From positions 769,542 to 833,541 of the forward strand of contig NZ_JAESWA010000022.1 in NCBI RefSeq assembly GCF_016765615.1: a DNA stretch of 64,000 bases, in the 5' to 3' direction. Both the position numbers and the translations under genes were made by a program. Numbering within the stretch: the first letter of the stretch is position 1; every line of letters begins with the position of its first letter. The stretch is from Clostridium paridis (GTDB lineage Bacteria > Bacillota > Clostridia > Clostridiales > Clostridiaceae). Below the pieces are notes generated by a model. It searched no databases, was not told where the DNA came from, and saw nothing but the letters and a program-made list of their open reading frames with translations. This document shows, in pieces, positions 35,500-45,144 of this stretch.

Positions 35500-36356
35500 T
35501 ATTTTTTAATTCTCCTTTTTCTTAAAGGATTTAACATGTATGTCGCAGCAAATAACATTACTATTGTCATTATACCTTCTAGGATTAAATTTACAATCCA
35601 TGCTTTTTCAATTCCAACAATTTGTCCAAAAGGCAATATAGAATTTGTACTTGCCCCTAATTGATTGTATATTATAGATCCATATCCAAGGCCTGGGTTA
35701 AAATATAACCATACTGGTATTACAGGGTCTAAACTTTTGCCTAATAAAGCATATTTATTTACTAAAATGTTATAGTATATTAGCGTTATTATAATAGTTC
35801 CAAAGGCAAGTACTGATAGAAATACATAAGTAGATGCTATAGAACCCTTTGTACTTTTGCAAAAAGATGAGAAGAACAATCCTACACTACCACAAAAAAT
35901 TGCAGTAGCTATATATAAAAGTATCATTTCAAATATATTTGATATACTTACACCACCCAGTGACAGTGTTATTGCAAAAATAGGTGTTGAGGCTATAATA
36001 AGTAAAATAACCTTACTTAATGATGCCCATAACTTACCTAATATTATTGAACGTGGTGACATCTTTGTTGACAATAAAATATCTAAGGTTCCTCTTTCCT
36101 TTTCCCCACATATTGCAGGAGCAGTAAGGGTTGGTGCAATAAGCCCAATTATCACAAACTCTATTAATGTTGTAATAAAATATAAGGCTGTTAAGCTTGT
36201 TAAATTTCCATAGAACTTTACTTGGGTAAGCAATCCATCAAAAACTAGAATAACTAGTGCACTTATTATTCCTAGAGAAATTGCAAGGGTAAGAGGAAAT
36301 TTAATGCTTCTCATTGTTACTACTAATTCTTTTCTCCATACTGGATTAATTTTCAT
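35499..36356 (-). CDS. ABC-2 type transporter permease
   Basis: About 285 residues with six hydrophobic segments in the ABC-2/NatB arrangement. The GEKERGTLDILLSTKMSPRSIILGKLWA segment after the second helix is diagnostic of ABC-2 exporters. The ATG at 36356 sits about 8 nt after GGAGGAGAT; the frame's earlier ATG is part of that site. It overlaps the ATPase gene by 11 bp. Substrate unknown. Confidence 0.9.
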   Translation of the reverse strand: MKINPVWRKELVVTMRSIKFPLTLAISLGIISALVILVFDGLLTQVKFYGNLTSLTALYFITTLIEFVIIGLIAPTLTAPAICGEKERGTLDILLSTKMSPRSIILGKLWASLSKVILLIIASTPIFAITLSLGGVSISNIFEMILLYIATAIFCGSVGLFFSSFCKSTKGSIASTYVFLSVLAFGTIIITLIYYNILVNKYALLGKSLDPVIPVWLYFNPGLGYGSIIYNQLGASTNSILPFGQIVGIEKAWIVNLILEGIMTIVMLFAATYMLNPLRKRRIKK

Positions 36357-37290
36357 TAAGATCTCCTCCATTACTCATTTCTGTTATTCTCATAAATACA
36401 TCTTCTAAACTTCCATTCTCTTGTGTAAATGATATAACATCAATATCTCTGTCAATTAATTGCTTTAGTATGTCGCTTACTTCTTTTTCTTCTCCTTTAA
36501 AACCAAATATAATTTCATTTTCATTTTGAACAGGTTTATCTACATTAGGCATTTCTGCTAAAGCACTAATTGCTTCTTCTACCTTACTTAAAACTTTCAA
36601 TTTTATTGGTCTAGAGTGATTCATTTTTATCATTATTTCTTCTACAGTACCTTGAACTATTAGCTTCCCCTTTTCTATAATCCCCAGATTTGTACATATC
36701 TCTGCAAGTTCAGGCAATATATGAGAAGATATTAATATTGTCTTTCCCATATCCTTAAGATTTTTAAGAATATTTTTCATTTCAAATCTTGCTCTTGGAT
36801 CCATTCCTGACGCTGGTTCATCTAAAATTAATAATTCTGGATTGTGTACCAAACATCTTGCTAAGCATAATCTTTGCTTCATTCCTCTTGACAATCCATT
36901 AACATTTGAATCTTTTTTATCAACTAAATTTACTAATTCTAATAGTTCTAAAGAAAGCTTTCTTCCCTCTTCACCAAGTATTCCATAAATGGATGCATAA
37001 AATTCTAGATACTCAAGTGCTGTAAGATTATCATATACTCCAAAGAAATCAGGCATATAACCAATCTTTTCTTTAAGTATTTTGTTATCTTTAATTGCAT
37101 CTATGCCTTCAATATAAACTTCGCCTGAATCAGGGGATAATAATCCTGATATAATCTTCATACTGGTAGTCTTACCAGCACCGTTAGGCCCTACAAATCC
37201 GAATATTTCACCTTTTTTAATTTCTAAATTTAGTCCATTAAGCGCTTTAAATCTCCCATAGGACTTCTCTAAGTTTTTAATAACTAACAT
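36346..37290 (-). CDS. ABC transporter ATPase (CcmA/NatA type)
   Basis: 314-aa ATPase partner of the downstream permease. Walker A GPNGAGKTT, Q-loop YMPDFFGVYDNLTALEYLEF, signature LSRGMKQRLCLARC, Walker B LLILDEPASGMD, switch His in ISSHIL. The C-terminal extension is typical of exporters. Its ATG overlaps the stop of the 787-aa gene by 1 bp (TAATG), showing translational coupling. Confidence 0.93.
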   Translation of the reverse strand: MLVIKNLEKSYGRFKALNGLNLEIKKGEIFGFVGPNGAGKTTSMKIISGLLSPDSGEVYIEGIDAIKDNKILKEKIGYMPDFFGVYDNLTALEYLEFYASIYGILGEEGRKLSLELLELVNLVDKKDSNVNGLSRGMKQRLCLARCLVHNPELLILDEPASGMDPRARFEMKNILKNLKDMGKTILISSHILPELAEICTNLGIIEKGKLIVQGTVEEIMIKMNHSRPIKLKVLSKVEEAISALAEMPNVDKPVQNENEIIFGFKGEEKEVSDILKQLIDRDIDVISFTQENGSLEDVFMRITEMSNGGDLNEN

Positions 37291-39653
37291 TATTTAGCCC
37301 TCCCCGTTACTGCAATTTGAGGAATTGCTGTTGGCATTTTTCCATTTTCAGTATTTTCTGCTACGACTCTAATTCTAACTTTATTATTAGAACTATACAT
37401 CTCTGGTGAAAATTCTTTTTTGTCAGAACTCAATTTATATTCATCATACTTAGAAGTTTTATAATTATATATTTCAAATTTACCTATATCTGAATACTTT
37501 AGTCCATTTCTGCTGTTATTAAGGTCCTCCATAAAGTATATTTTATCTAAACTTACTATTCCTTCAATGGTATATTCTAATTCTAACTCACCGGCTTCAT
37601 ATATTTCACCGTTAACTAAATCAACTCCATTTACCTTACTCTTTAAATCTAATTCTGGAATTATCAAGCCAAACGGATATTCAACTATTCCATTATTCTC
37701 ATAACTTAAATCTACTGGAAAAGCTGCTAATGTTTTTTCTCTTTTATCTACTTTCCCATTATTAATAGATAAATTTTCAGCAAAATTATCATCTATATAT
37801 CCAATAATATAGTTTTTATTTAGAACTGAATTACCTGTAGAAATACTTAAATAACTATTTAAGAAATACTCAATATCTGAAAATTCTATTCTTTTTTTAG
37901 TTTGCTCCTGCATTTCTTCCTCAGTTAAAGGTGCAGAACTTGCAACAAAATTATTTATAAAATCGTTAGTATTTCTATATTTTTTCATTGAATCGTTAAT
38001 ACTCAATGCTTTTCCTTTAGATATACTACCTAGCTCATATATTCCTGAAGATGTTATTAAATAAGAGCTGTTTAGATCATACTGTAAATTATTCTTAAGG
38101 TCACCTTGGATTTTCCCTCCACTATAATTTAGCTTACCATCTAACTTTCCAATAGTTTTCTCTCCACCGCTTAGAGAAAAATATGCTGGAGAAAAAGGTG
38201 ACATATCTTTATTTTCATAAATTCTTTTACCATCAACATAGTTTATCTTCTGGACAACATTTTTAGTAAAATCACCACTTCTTCTGTTATTATAATTTAA
38301 GTTGTCCATAATAGTTTCTAGCTTAGATGACTCTGGCTCTTGAATCTCCAGATCACTTTTATATGGAAACATGACTCCAACAAGTGAATTAACATTTCCT
38401 TTACCTTGATTATCTACCAGTATGAAATTTTTAATATTCATAATTGGATCTTTCAATCTTGTTGTTCCGCCTACGATAGATATAATGACAGTAAATATAA
38501 CTGCAGCTATTGGTATTCCTATCCACAATAAACTGCTCTTTTTAAGTTTTTTAAATATAAAGTAACCTACTGGTCCAATAATTAAAGCATAGACTAATAG
38601 AATTAATAATAGAATTTTTGTATTAGGCAATTTAACTCCTAATACATTTCCAACCATGTTTTGAATCCTATAATCCATTCCGCTCATTGAACTATTTGGC
38701 TCTAGCAGTTTTGCTGGAATAACCTCATCAATTATATTATTTATTGAAGTTTTACCAATTAATTTGTTAAAAGGCTCTGAACCTAGGCTATATGAACTAA
38801 AGATTATATTACCGTTACCCTTTTGTACCTTTTGAAAATATCCTGTATCATCAACCAAATTTTTAGATGCCTCAATTGTTAATGGCATTACTTGATATTC
38901 TCCAACTTTTTTTAATTCTTGACTCTTAATCTTAATATAATCATCTTTGAACATACCAAGTGTTTTTTTTCCATAAATACCTGTTCCAATAACAAGTTCT
39001 CTGCCACCTTCAACCCATTTCTTAATGGTATCTATCTGACCTTTAGATAACTTTGATGTGTCATAATTATCAATAACTATAACATCAAATACATCTAAAA
39101 CTTTTGAATTTTCTTTTAGAAAATTCTCAGGTATATTAACCAATGTTGTATCTGAACTTAATCCTTTTACATTTTTTATATTTATATTTAATGATTCCAT
39201 ATAACTCAAACTATTAGGATCTTCAGTTAAGGTTCCAACTAAAAGCTTATTGGGAGAAAGTCTTTTACTATTTCCTATCTTTAATTCCTCTTCATATTCT
39301 TTTTTTCCTTTGTTATATATTGAAACTACTATCTTATTTATTGATTCTCCAACTGGAATACTTAATACAATATTCTTCTTATCTCCTTTAGCTAAAGATA
39401 ATTCTTGAGAAATCGTTACTCCCCTCTGATCTTGAAGTGGATATGTTACCTGTATCTCTCCTTGTATGTCTTTTGTTTCGCTCTCTACTTCTATGCTTAT
39501 TGGCATTTCTCTATAGGATTTATATACCCCTTGAACCCCAAAGTCAGCTTTTATTTTTACACTACTTTCCTCCGCCTTTACCAAACTTGAAGGTATTATT
39601 ACCGTTAATATAAACAGAAAAAGCATTAATATAGAAATTTTTTTCTTCATCAT
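37290..39653 (-). CDS. large secreted/membrane protein, first gene of the MoxR-VWA operon
   Basis: 787 residues, not assigned to a named family. A signal peptide (residues 1-28) leads to an extracellular beta-rich domain, then a GATase-like alpha/beta segment (VFDVIVIDNYD, WVEGGRELVIGTG). Two central membrane helices (about 345-367 and 374-396) and a large second extracellular region follow. The layout (signal, GATase-like fold, membrane pair) mirrors the VWA proteins at the other end of the operon, so all three may assemble. First of eight coupled genes. Confidence 0.75.
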   Translation of the reverse strand: MMKKKISILMLFLFILTVIIPSSLVKAEESSVKIKADFGVQGVYKSYREMPISIEVESETKDIQGEIQVTYPLQDQRGVTISQELSLAKGDKKNIVLSIPVGESINKIVVSIYNKGKKEYEEELKIGNSKRLSPNKLLVGTLTEDPNSLSYMESLNINIKNVKGLSSDTTLVNIPENFLKENSKVLDVFDVIVIDNYDTSKLSKGQIDTIKKWVEGGRELVIGTGIYGKKTLGMFKDDYIKIKSQELKKVGEYQVMPLTIEASKNLVDDTGYFQKVQKGNGNIIFSSYSLGSEPFNKLIGKTSINNIIDEVIPAKLLEPNSSMSGMDYRIQNMVGNVLGVKLPNTKILLLILLVYALIIGPVGYFIFKKLKKSSLLWIGIPIAAVIFTVIISIVGGTTRLKDPIMNIKNFILVDNQGKGNVNSLVGVMFPYKSDLEIQEPESSKLETIMDNLNYNNRRSGDFTKNVVQKINYVDGKRIYENKDMSPFSPAYFSLSGGEKTIGKLDGKLNYSGGKIQGDLKNNLQYDLNSSYLITSSGIYELGSISKGKALSINDSMKKYRNTNDFINNFVASSAPLTEEEMQEQTKKRIEFSDIEYFLNSYLSISTGNSVLNKNYIIGYIDDNFAENLSINNGKVDKREKTLAAFPVDLSYENNGIVEYPFGLIIPELDLKSKVNGVDLVNGEIYEAGELELEYTIEGIVSLDKIYFMEDLNNSRNGLKYSDIGKFEIYNYKTSKYDEYKLSSDKKEFSPEMYSSNNKVRIRVVAENTENGKMPTAIPQIAVTGRAK

Positions 39654-39828
39654 CTCACCTCATAAAACTTCCTGTAATATTATTGTAAACATTTATTTCT
39701 ACATTTAACGAAGGAATTTATTAAAATTTTCTTACAATAAATATGAATTTTTAATGGTTCAATACTACATAACTACGTTTCTTTACCACTTTTTTCTCAT
39801 CTACCAAGTTAATATTTTATACTTATAA

Positions 39829-40005
39829 CTATTTAATAATTTTTACTAAATCTTTTTTTAATAATTCACTTTTACTAAAACCATTTCTAAAATATCTTAT
39901 CTGCTTATATTGAACTCCATTTAGTTCTAAGTCCAATACATCAATTCTATCTCCTGTATAAGTTATTGGTTCCTTTTTTCCTACTATATATACTCTTACT
40001 TCCAT
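39829..40005 (-). CDS. 58-residue small protein next to Mrr-like nuclease
   Basis: Unrecognised. It begins MEVRVYIVGKKEPITYTGDR, looks like a compact beta-rich fold with a basic C-terminus (LLKKDLVKIIK), and has no membrane segment. AGGAGTGAAAGAA precedes the ATG at 40005. It starts 16 bp after the nuclease stop, so it is probably cotranscribed. Confidence 0.6.
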   Translation of the reverse strand: MEVRVYIVGKKEPITYTGDRIDVLDLELNGVQYKQIRYFRNGFSKSELLKKDLVKIIK

Positions 40006-40021
40006 TTCTTTCACTCCTAGT

Positions 40022-40669
40022 TTATATTTTTTCTTTATATGTACATTTCGGGTAATTAGAACAACCTATAAACTCCCCATATGGTCCATTTCTAAACACT
40101 AGTTTTCCTCCGCAACTTGGGCATTGACTATCATATTTTTCTTTAATCAACTTATCTATATCCCTTCTATCCCAGAGCACTACATTATTCACCATAGCTA
40201 GTTTTTTTGCATTATCACTATAGTAACTATTGGTAACCACCATTGCTTCAGTGGCTTTATAATATCTCATTGACGCCACGACTTGCTGAATTGCTTCTAC
40301 TCCTACAATACTTTTCCAACGTTTAGCCTGAACAACCTTTTTGACCCTAAACTTTTTCAGTATAAGATCTGCACCATAATCAGCAGTTCTTGGGGTTAAC
40401 TTACATTTGTACCCTAAATCCTTAAATTTCACTTGAAGATACTCTTCAAATTCTTCCCCAGACATGATATCAATTTCATTAAAAGTTGCATTCCTCAGTT
40501 TCTCAATTCTTCTCTTTTTAAAAGCAACATAAATTAAAATAAATAAAATTAATGCAACAATAGGTAGAGATTTCTGATTTTGGTATATATAAAAATATAT
40601 AAAAATTATTAAGTATAAAAATATAATAAATCTTTGCATCTTTTGTATTTTGTTTAATCTTCTTTTCAT
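40022..40669 (-). CDS. membrane-anchored Mrr-like endonuclease with topoisomerase-type zinc finger
   Basis: 215 residues. Two membrane helices (about 12-29 and 34-50) precede an Mrr_cat domain (about 65-175) with the PD-(D/E)XK site: E72 (SGEEFEEYL), D101 in ADYGADLIL, and Q114-A-K116. A C4 zinc finger of the topoisomerase I type ends it (C183, C186, C203, C209; GEFIGCSNYPKC). All catalytic residues are present. The ATG at 40669 follows AGAAGG; an earlier in-frame GTG is part of that site. Role unproven; membrane Mrr proteins are often ascribed to DNA quality control or defence. Confidence 0.85.
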   Translation of the reverse strand: MKRRLNKIQKMQRFIIFLYLIIFIYFYIYQNQKSLPIVALILFILIYVAFKKRRIEKLRNATFNEIDIMSGEEFEEYLQVKFKDLGYKCKLTPRTADYGADLILKKFRVKKVVQAKRWKSIVGVEAIQQVVASMRYYKATEAMVVTNSYYSDNAKKLAMVNNVVLWDRRDIDKLIKEKYDSQCPSCGGKLVFRNGPYGEFIGCSNYPKCTYKEKI

Positions 40670-40791
40670 TAGTAGCACCTTCTAGTTTAATTATGTAACC
40701 CAATCATTATATTTCTTTCCAGAGATAATTATATACAATATTTTGGTCTCAATCAAAAGTATATAAACATATTTGGTGTAAATGTTGATTT

Positions 40792-40828
40792 TTGTATTTA
40801 TTTTGAATTTATTGTATAATTATTTTAG
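40792..40828 (+). promoter_or_regulatory. rubrerythrin promoter with candidate PerR box
   Basis: TTGTAT (40792-40797), 17-bp spacer, perfect TATAAT (40815-40820). GTATAATTATTTTAG (40814-40828) matches the PerR box TTATAATTATTATAA at 12 of 15 positions and covers the -10, an expected repressor position. Confidence 0.55.
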
Positions 40829-40865
40829 GTTAAAAATTTTTATATTAATGTTAGGAGGAGATTTT

Positions 40866-41450
40866 ATGTCATTAAAAGGTACAGAAACAGCAAAAAATCT
40901 ACTTGCATCATTTGCAGGTGAATCTCAAGCAAGAAATAGGTACACCTATTATGCAAGTGTTGCAAAAAAACAAGGATATCTTCAAATTGCCGAAATTTTT
41001 CTTGAAACTGCAGAACAAGAAAAAGAACATGCTAAAAGATTCTTTAAGTTTTTGGCAGAAGATTATAAAGATGAAGCAATTGAAATTACAGCTTCATATC
41101 CAGTTTCACTTTCTACAGAAACAGTGGACAATCTAAAATCTGCTGCTGCTGGTGAAAATGAAGAATGGACAGATTTATATCCTAAGTTTGCTGAGATTGC
41201 AAGAAAAGAAGGTTTTCAAGATGTTGCTCTGGCTTACGATAATATTAGTAAAGTAGAAAATTTCCATGAAAAAAGGTATAGAAAATTAGTTGAAAGTATT
41301 GAAAAGGGGCAAGTTTTTGAAAAAGATGAATCAGTGTTATGGAAATGTAGTAATTGTGGTTTCATATATGAAGGAAAGAAAGCTCCACTTAAATGCCCTG
41401 CTTGCTTACATGACCAAAAGTACTTTAGGATTTTAGAAGAAAATTATTAA
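40866..41450 (+). CDS. rbr: rubrerythrin
   Basis: Non-haem diiron peroxidase that detoxifies hydrogen peroxide in anaerobes. 194 aa from an ATG after AGGAGGAG. The ferritin-like part carries the diiron ligands (ESQARNRYTYY, ETAEQEKEHAKRFF, and a second EN...EHE-like pair at AGENEE and VENFHEKRY). The C-terminal rubredoxin-like domain has two CxxC pairs (WKCSNCGFIYEG, LKCPAC). An upstream in-frame extension lacks a ribosome binding site. Monocistronic; PerR-type control is likely. Confidence 0.95.
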   Translation: MSLKGTETAKNLLASFAGESQARNRYTYYASVAKKQGYLQIAEIFLETAEQEKEHAKRFFKFLAEDYKDEAIEITASYPVSLSTETVDNLKSAAAGENEEWTDLYPKFAEIARKEGFQDVALAYDNISKVENFHEKRYRKLVESIEKGQVFEKDESVLWKCSNCGFIYEGKKAPLKCPACLHDQKYFRILEENY

Positions 41451-41462
41451 GAAGATTTTTTT

Positions 41463-41491
41463 GGGTGAAGTAAATTTTTTTTACTCCACCC
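41463..41491 (+). terminator. intrinsic terminator after rubrerythrin
   Basis: GGGTGAAGTAAA pairs with TTTACTCCACCC (one mismatch), followed by a T-rich run. Confidence 0.75.
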
Positions 41492-41525
41492 TTATATTTT
41501 AATACATATTTTTGGGAGGATATAC

Positions 41526-42362
41526 ATGATCAATCCAATCTCTGATAACGAAATACTTAATTCCTTTAACACTCTTCTACCATACTTGCCAAGTATGTTT
41601 GATGATGATGTTGCATTAGGTATTACCGATACTACTACATATTTAAAATATCAAAGCTCACCTACACTAGACTTACGAATCACCGTAGGAGACAATATAC
41701 CAAATAGCGGTGGTGCTTATGAAGCAATTAAGTCAGGACAAACTCTTATAAAAGATGTTCCTAAAGAAGTATATGGGGTTGCTTTTAGATCTTATGCTAT
41801 CCCTATAAAGAATGAAAGTAATGAAGTTGTAGGATGTCTTCTTATAGGTAGAAGCTTAGCCAAAAAGAATGAAGTTGTTTCTCTTACAAAAACACTTTCA
41901 TCATCCTTAAGTCAAATATCACAAGCAGTTAGTACTCTTTCAATTGGAGTTCAGGATGTGGTGAATATGAATACTGATATTTCTCAAATGGTTCAAGAAG
42001 CTGATGCCTCATCAAAGGATACAGATGATATCTTAAAATTCATACAAGGCATTTCAAATCAAACAAACATGTTAGGATTAAATGCTGCTATTGAAGCATC
42101 AAGAGCTGGGGAACTTGGTAGGGGATTCGCAGTGGTAGCTACTGAAATTAGAAAGCTCTCATCTTCTACTAGTGAATCTATACGAAAGATAGATACTGTT
42201 TTAAAAAGCATAAATGAAACAGTTACTGCAATAAACAGCAGAGTAACTGTTTCAAATAACATATTTCAAGATCAAGTTGCAACTCTTGAAGAAATTGCTG
42301 CATCTATAGAAGAATTAAATGTTTCTTCTCAGGTTCTTACTAATCTATCTGAGAAAATATAA
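41526..42362 (+). CDS. soluble methyl-accepting chemotaxis-type receptor
   Basis: 278 residues without any membrane segment. Residues about 1-115 are a small PAS/cache-like sensor ([39 protein letters not shown]). The signalling half follows, with the conserved tip [23 protein letters not shown] (near 179-201) that binds CheA/CheW, then a short return helix. It is therefore a cytosolic receptor. The ligand is unknown. GGGAGG precedes the ATG. Monocistronic. Confidence 0.88.
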   Translation: MINPISDNEILNSFNTLLPYLPSMFDDDVALGITDTTTYLKYQSSPTLDLRITVGDNIPNSGGAYEAIKSGQTLIKDVPKEVYGVAFRSYAIPIKNESNEVVGCLLIGRSLAKKNEVVSLTKTLSSSLSQISQAVSTLSIGVQDVVNMNTDISQMVQEADASSKDTDDILKFIQGISNQTNMLGLNAAIEASRAGELGRGFAVVATEIRKLSSSTSESIRKIDTVLKSINETVTAINSRVTVSNNIFQDQVATLEEIAASIEELNVSSQVLTNLSEKI

Positions 42363-42378
42363 TAATAAATAAATTCAC

Positions 42379-42409
42379 AAGACTTATGCAAATTAATTGT
42401 ATAAGTCTT
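42379..42409 (+). terminator. intrinsic terminator after the chemoreceptor gene
   Basis: AAGACTTAT pairs with ATAAGTCTT and is followed by T-rich sequence. It lies about 60 bp before the ger operon start. Confidence 0.75.
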
Positions 42410-42472
42410 TTTTACATGTATATTAATCTTAAAGTTTTACAAACTAAATATATAAATAAAAGGGGGGATAGT

Positions 42473-43984
42473 ATGAAAAACTCCAAAAAGAGTAAATCCT
42501 CTAATGAATCTTTGCTTACTGACAATAGGACACTTGATAAATCTTTAGAGAAAAACATTACACTAATTAAAGGAATATTTCAGAAAGATGATACATTGGT
42601 AACTAGAAGAATGGAGAATTACTCTAATAGTAATTTAAAAGGTTGTTTGTTTTTTATACAAGGTATGATTAATAGTGATTACTTAAGTGATAGTATTATA
42701 AAGCCCTTTTTAAAACTTAATGAACCAAATACAAATGTTAATCTTATAGATTTACTTGAGACTAAAGTAATATTCTCAAACTCTATTAATAGAACAAATG
42801 AACTTGATAAAGTTCTTGAAGCAATACTTATTGGAGATACTGTATTACTAATAGACGGATGCATAGATGCCCTAATAATTGCATCTAGAGGGTGGGAAAA
42901 ACGTCCAATAGCAGAGCCTGATACTGAAAAAGTTGTTAGAGGCCCTAGAGAAGGTTTTGGAGAATCATTAGTTGTTAATTTATCTATGCTCAGAAGAAAA
43001 ATTCAGAACCCAAGCCTTAAATTTGAATTTAAAAAAATTGGGAATGAAACACATACAAGAGTCTGCATATGTTATATAGAAGGTATCGCTCCGAAGGAAA
43101 TCCTAGATGAATTAAATTCTAGATTAAACAAAATAGATTTAGATAGTATACTAGATTCTCAATATATTGAAGAATTTTTAAATGATGCTCATCTTTCTCC
43201 TTTTGAAACTGTCGGTAGTACAGAAAGGCCTGATACAGTAGCTGGCAAGCTTTTAGAAGGAAGAGTTGCAATCTTAGTTGATGGTACACCTTTTGCATTA
43301 ACAATTCCATTTTTGTTTATTGAATACTTTCAAGTAAACGAGGATTATTATAACAATTACGTATTTATGTCTTTTAATAGAATACTTAGAGTAATTGCTG
43401 CATTTTTAACAGTAAGCGTACCCGCTATTTATTTGTCCTTTGTAACCTATAATCAAGAAATGATACCCACACCACTCCTCCTAAGTATTTACGCAGCTAG
43501 AGAAAGTATTCCCTTTCCTACAGTACTAGAATCTATTCTTATGCTTCTGGTATTCGAAATTCTTAGGGAAACTGGTACTAGGCTTCCTACTTCCATAGGG
43601 CAAACAACAAGTATAGTCGGTGCATTAGTTCTTGGTCAAGCAGCCGTAGATGCAAGAATAGTAAGTGCTCCAATTGTTATTGTCGTTGCTCTAACTGGAA
43701 TAACTGGTCTTTTAAATATTAAAAATAAGGCTGCAACTATACTACTTAGAGCCATATTCTTACTTTGCTCAGCCTTTCTCGGGATATATGGATATATATT
43801 TGCACTTCTAGGTCTAGTAATACACTTGATGAGTTTAAAATCCTTTGGAGTGCCTTATATGCTAGCTATTGGATCCATAAAGCCAGAATATATTAAAGAT
43901 GTAATTATTAGAGCACCTTGGTGGTATTCAAAGATTCATCCATTTTATATATCAATAAAACATAAGAGAAAAAGAGGTGAATAA
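42473..43984 (+). CDS. gerA: spore germinant receptor, A subunit
   Basis: GerA-family subunit of an inner-membrane germinant receptor. About 503 residues: a hydrophilic N-terminal domain (1-280) with ECxxxxD-like DGCIDALIIASRGWEKRPIAEPD and EGFGESL, then about five membrane segments with the conserved ESILMLLVFEILRETGTRLP and GALVLGQAAVDA. The start is the ATG at 42473 after AAAGGGGGGATA; the open frame extends upstream without a site. It overlaps the C-subunit gene by 8 bp. The germinant is unknown; the suffix (K or other) cannot be assigned. Confidence 0.93.
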   Translation: MKNSKKSKSSNESLLTDNRTLDKSLEKNITLIKGIFQKDDTLVTRRMENYSNSNLKGCLFFIQGMINSDYLSDSIIKPFLKLNEPNTNVNLIDLLETKVIFSNSINRTNELDKVLEAILIGDTVLLIDGCIDALIIASRGWEKRPIAEPDTEKVVRGPREGFGESLVVNLSMLRRKIQNPSLKFEFKKIGNETHTRVCICYIEGIAPKEILDELNSRLNKIDLDSILDSQYIEEFLNDAHLSPFETVGSTERPDTVAGKLLEGRVAILVDGTPFALTIPFLFIEYFQVNEDYYNNYVFMSFNRILRVIAAFLTVSVPAIYLSFVTYNQEMIPTPLLLSIYAARESIPFPTVLESILMLLVFEILRETGTRLPTSIGQTTSIVGALVLGQAAVDARIVSAPIVIVVALTGITGLLNIKNKAATILLRAIFLLCSAFLGIYGYIFALLGLVIHLMSLKSFGVPYMLAIGSIKPEYIKDVIIRAPWWYSKIHPFYISIKHKRKRGE

Positions 43985-45143
43985 AATTAAACTTCATAGA
44001 TATCTCGCTTTATTACTTTCAATATTTTTACTTATGTCTACCTTATCAGGTTGTTGGAATTACAGAGAAATTGAATCCTTAATAATTGTTTCAGGTATAG
44101 CAATAGATAAAAATCCTGAGACTAATAAAATTGAAGTTACCACAGAATTTGTTGATATTAAATCTGGCAAGGAAATTGTCACAGAATCAAAAACTATTAC
44201 CCTTTCAGGCGATACCATGTTTGAAATTGCAAGAAAATTAATAACCGTTTCTGGTAAACGTGCATATTGGAGTCATGCACAAGTAATGATTTTAAGTGAG
44301 ACTATTGCAAGAGAAGGCTTAGCAAGAATTATAGACTGGTATGTAAGAGACGCTGAAACTAGAACAGACATCTCTGTATGCGTATCAAAAGAGAAAACTG
44401 CAAAAGAAATTTTATTTGCCCATGCTTTTACAAAGTCAATTGTATCTTTTGAACTAGCAAGCGTTCTAAAAAATGAAAAGAGTGTATCTACTGCTCCTCT
44501 AATTGACTTGTGGGATTATATTTCTGATTTAAAACAAGAAGGAAAAAACGCTATACTTCCAACAGTTCTTTTGAAGGGTAAAGGTAGAGAAGCTTCTCCT
44601 TATGTAGATGGCTTAGCAATATTTAAAGGGGATAGATTAACTGGAACTATAACTGGAGAAGGTACACAATACTTATTATTTGCTAATAATAAAGTAAAGG
44701 GTGGTATTTTAACATTAGGTAAAACTCCTTATGATGAATCTCGTTCAATATCCTTAGAAATATTTAAGAGCAAATCTAAAATCAAGCCAGTAATATCAAA
44801 TAATGAAGTGGAGATACAAATTTTAATAAATACTAAAGTAGCACTAGCTGAGATTGCATCCTTTGAAAATTTTTCCTCTGCAGATGTAAGGAGAGAAATT
44901 GAAGAAAGGGCTAATATTATGCTTCAAAATAATGTAGAGGGAGTCATAAAAAGATTTCAACAAGAGTATGATGCTGATGTTTTTGGATTTGGAGAAAAAA
45001 TCCAAAAGGATATGCCTACCCTATGGAAAAGTATTAAAGATGATTGGCCAGAAAAATTTAAAAATTTGAAGGTAAGTGTAAAATCAGATATTAAAATAAA
45101 AAATAGTGCAACTACAAATACTCCAATTGAGATGGGTGACTAA
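43977..45143 (+). CDS. gerC: spore germinant receptor, C subunit lipoprotein
   Basis: Ger(x)C lipoprotein. Basic N-terminus, hydrophobic core and lipobox LSGC with Cys26, then CWNYREIESLIIVSGIAIDK, the family's start. Three GerC domains follow over 388 residues, including the AYWSHAQVMILSE segment. The start is GTG, inside the end of gerA. It is lipidated and faces the outer side of the spore inner membrane in characterised systems. Confidence 0.92.
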   Translation: MNKIKLHRYLALLLSIFLLMSTLSGCWNYREIESLIIVSGIAIDKNPETNKIEVTTEFVDIKSGKEIVTESKTITLSGDTMFEIARKLITVSGKRAYWSHAQVMILSETIAREGLARIIDWYVRDAETRTDISVCVSKEKTAKEILFAHAFTKSIVSFELASVLKNEKSVSTAPLIDLWDYISDLKQEGKNAILPTVLLKGKGREASPYVDGLAIFKGDRLTGTITGEGTQYLLFANNKVKGGILTLGKTPYDESRSISLEIFKSKSKIKPVISNNEVEIQILINTKVALAEIASFENFSSADVRREIEERANIMLQNNVEGVIKRFQQEYDADVFGFGEKIQKDMPTLWKSIKDDWPEKFKNLKVSVKSDIKIKNSATTNTPIEMGD

Positions 45144-45144
45144 T

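Noticed and set aside
40518-40703. Minus-strand frame overlapping the Mrr-like gene
   Set aside because: Overlaps the nuclease N-terminus out of frame, with no ribosome binding site and no recognisable protein.
42410-42472. Sigma-G promoter before the ger operon
   Set aside because: A GTATATT word lies upstream, but the spacing to the only -10-like word is too long. Biology predicts a sigma-G promoter, but I cannot place it.
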